64,000 nt of DNA from Tsukamurella ocularis (lineage in GTDB: Bacteria; Actinomycetota; Actinomycetes; Mycobacteriales; Mycobacteriaceae). The number at the start of each line of letters is the position of its first letter. The first letter of the stretch is position 1. A program made the translations under genes and the position numbers. Below the pieces are notes generated by a model. That model was given only the letters and a program-made list of their open reading frames with translations. It ran no database searches and was not told where the DNA came from. The stretch covers positions 62,001-126,000 of the forward strand of contig NZ_JANUCJ010000001.1 in NCBI RefSeq assembly GCF_024807615.1. Direction: 5' to 3'. This document shows positions 63,098 through 64,000 of this stretch, piece by piece.

Positions 63098-63591
63098 GGC
63101 CCTCCGGCTGGCTCGTCCACCATCGCCACTTGCACCAGCTCGACACCGCGGGGCCGGGAAACCGAGCGCCGGCGCAACCTCGAGACACCAGAAGACGAGC
63201 GGTACCCACCGCCTCCGCGCAGCGGCAGCCATCACCAGCTCCTCCTTCACCCGCACATCCATTTCAACAACCCGCCACTTGGGGACTCCTCTGCGCCAAG
63301 CTACGGAACAGGCTGAGCTCGTTCGGTCTGAGACTTCAGTGGATCTAACAGGACAACTATCGAACCCTCAAGGTCAGCTTGGGCGGATGCTTAAGTCCTA
63401 ACCCCCACGAGGCAGGGAATCCACCCTGGCCAGCTACCTCCTCCCCGCCCCACCAGCCGCGTCTTAACTATCGCGCCCGAGGCATGGCGGTCGGTCGCCC
63501 CGTCGACCAGCCGTTCATGTGCTCGGCAGCCTGGGCGGCGGCAGTGACGTCGGGGGTGCCTATCGCGAAGTTGTCCGAGCATCCGATTGCG
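63098..63591. other. Low-GC spacer without a supported gene
   Basis: GC drops here relative to the rest of the window and no frame gives a convincing protein on either strand. I see no tRNA, direct repeat or transposase remnant. The region leads into the truncated accessory-looking gene at the right edge and may mark the boundary of an acquired segment. Confidence 0.5.
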
Positions 63592-64000
63592 TTACAGATC
63601 GAACGCGGCGATGAACCGCACCGCGGCGCACCGGCCAGCAGACCTGCCGCGGAAGTACTTGAAGAGTTCACCGGACGCCGCACTGAGTAATGCTATCCCC
63701 GTGACAGCCCCCCAGACGGGGGAGCCCGAGATAGCCGCTGACAGTCCTGTGGCGGTTGTAGTCAGGCCGACCGCGGGCGCGCCCACATTGACGGCGGTCT
63801 TCCAGCTGGCGGCCTTTGCTCGGCGGTTGAGCTCGTCAGACGCGGAACGAATCTGCGAGCCAAAGACGTGTGACGCTCTCTTGGGTCCGCTACGATCAAG
63901 CTCGGCCGAATATGTGTCGAGAGCGACGTTCAGAGTATTGCGCCACAATGTGAACTCGTCACTACTCCGGATGTCAATCAGGTCTCTGAACGTTATTTTT
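63592..64000 (-). CDS. Hypothetical protein, N-terminus beyond the window
   Basis: The frame is open to the right edge; 136 C-terminal residues are visible, starting KITFRDLIDIRSSDEFTLWR. The middle has charged helices (KRASHVFGSQIRSASDELNRR), then a Gly/Ala/Thr-rich hydrophobic stretch (VGLTTTATGLSAAISGSPVW) that could be one or two membrane helices, and ends RFIAAFDL. Codon use is less GC-biased than in neighbours. No family recognised; an accessory or mobile-element gene is plausible. Confidence 0.6.
   Translation of the reverse strand, partial: KITFRDLIDIRSSDEFTLWRNTLNVALDTYSAELDRSGPKRASHVFGSQIRSASDELNRRAKAASWKTAVNVGAPAVGLTTTATGLSAAISGSPVWGAVTGIALLSAASGELFKYFRGRSAGRCAAVRFIAAFDL

Noticed and set aside
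63350-63375. A GGGTTCGAT stretch resembling a tRNA T-loop.
   Set aside because: The flanking bases do not pair into a T-stem and no anticodon arm or acceptor stem can be drawn.
63379-63690. A 103-codon plus-strand frame in the low-GC end.
   Set aside because: It is antisense to the better-supported truncated gene, is Pro/Arg-rich without domain features, and has no ribosome binding site.

Overview
The window comes from a high-GC (roughly 70%) actinobacterium of the order Mycobacteriales. The evidence is gene content and order also found in Mycobacterium, Gordonia, Rhodococcus and Tsukamurella: choD-guaB3-guaB-DUF5319, rsdA-sigD, whiB3, groES-groEL1 with a His-rich GroEL tail, the alr-tsaE-tsaB-rimI-tsaD block, rplM-rpsI-glmM followed by a small WXG100-like pair, and the DnaE2/ImuA'/ImuB mutagenesis genes. 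Tsukamurella is my best guess at genus, but the sequence alone does not prove it. I see no rRNA, tRNA, CRISPR array or insertion sequence.

Layout. 1-2.2 kb: the end of a YggU-like gene, a membrane-anchored CHAP-like protein overlapping a patatin, and an NTF2-like protein. 2.2-12.1 kb: the SOS mutasome in two pieces (dnaE2, then imuA'-imuB with a clear LexA box), separated by a MarR/amidohydrolase pair, a lipoprotein serpin and a membrane coiled-coil protein. 12.4-19.6 kb: amino-acid permease, CGNR zinc-finger protein, Ser/Thr kinase, and a LuxR-type response regulator with a PspC-domain histidine kinase facing a second PspC protein. 19.5-27.5 kb: NmrA-like reductase, guaA, AlkD-like protein, cholesterol oxidase, guaB3 and guaB. 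27.6-33.7 kb: DUF5319 gene, rsdA-sigD, whiB3, groEL1-groES with a CIRCE box. 33.7-43.6 kb: DUF445 and DUF2339 membrane proteins, two MFS exporters each divergent from a MarR regulator, two hydrolases and an AraC regulator. 43.6-52.5 kb: tRNA t6A genes (tsaD, rimI, tsaB, tsaE) with alr and an NAD(P)HX repair enzyme, split by a TetR/DUF2834/hydrolase/PCD-VOC module. 52.5-58.8 kb: a serine-less hydrolase fold, an ESX-like small-protein cluster, a HAD phosphatase, glmM, rpsI and rplM. 59-63.1 kb: two tandem DoxX-type membrane proteins, an F420-type LLM oxidoreductase and a GerW-like protein. 63.1-64 kb: lower-GC, gene-poor sequence ending in a truncated gene, which looks like the edge of an accessory region.

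Many minus-strand genes overlap start-to-stop (GTGA/ATGA): imuA'-imuB, HK-RR, rplM-rpsI, alr-hydrolase-tsaE and tsaB-rimI-tsaD. These pairs are almost certainly co-translated.

The most unusual signal is not a gene. The nonamer GCACCGTCG (or its complement CGACGGTGC) occurs about 48 times by my hand count, about one per 1.3 kb. It appears in both orientations, in all three codon frames and in two intergenic gaps, while base composition predicts about two copies. This is the density and pattern of a DNA uptake sequence or another dispersed genome-wide recognition site.
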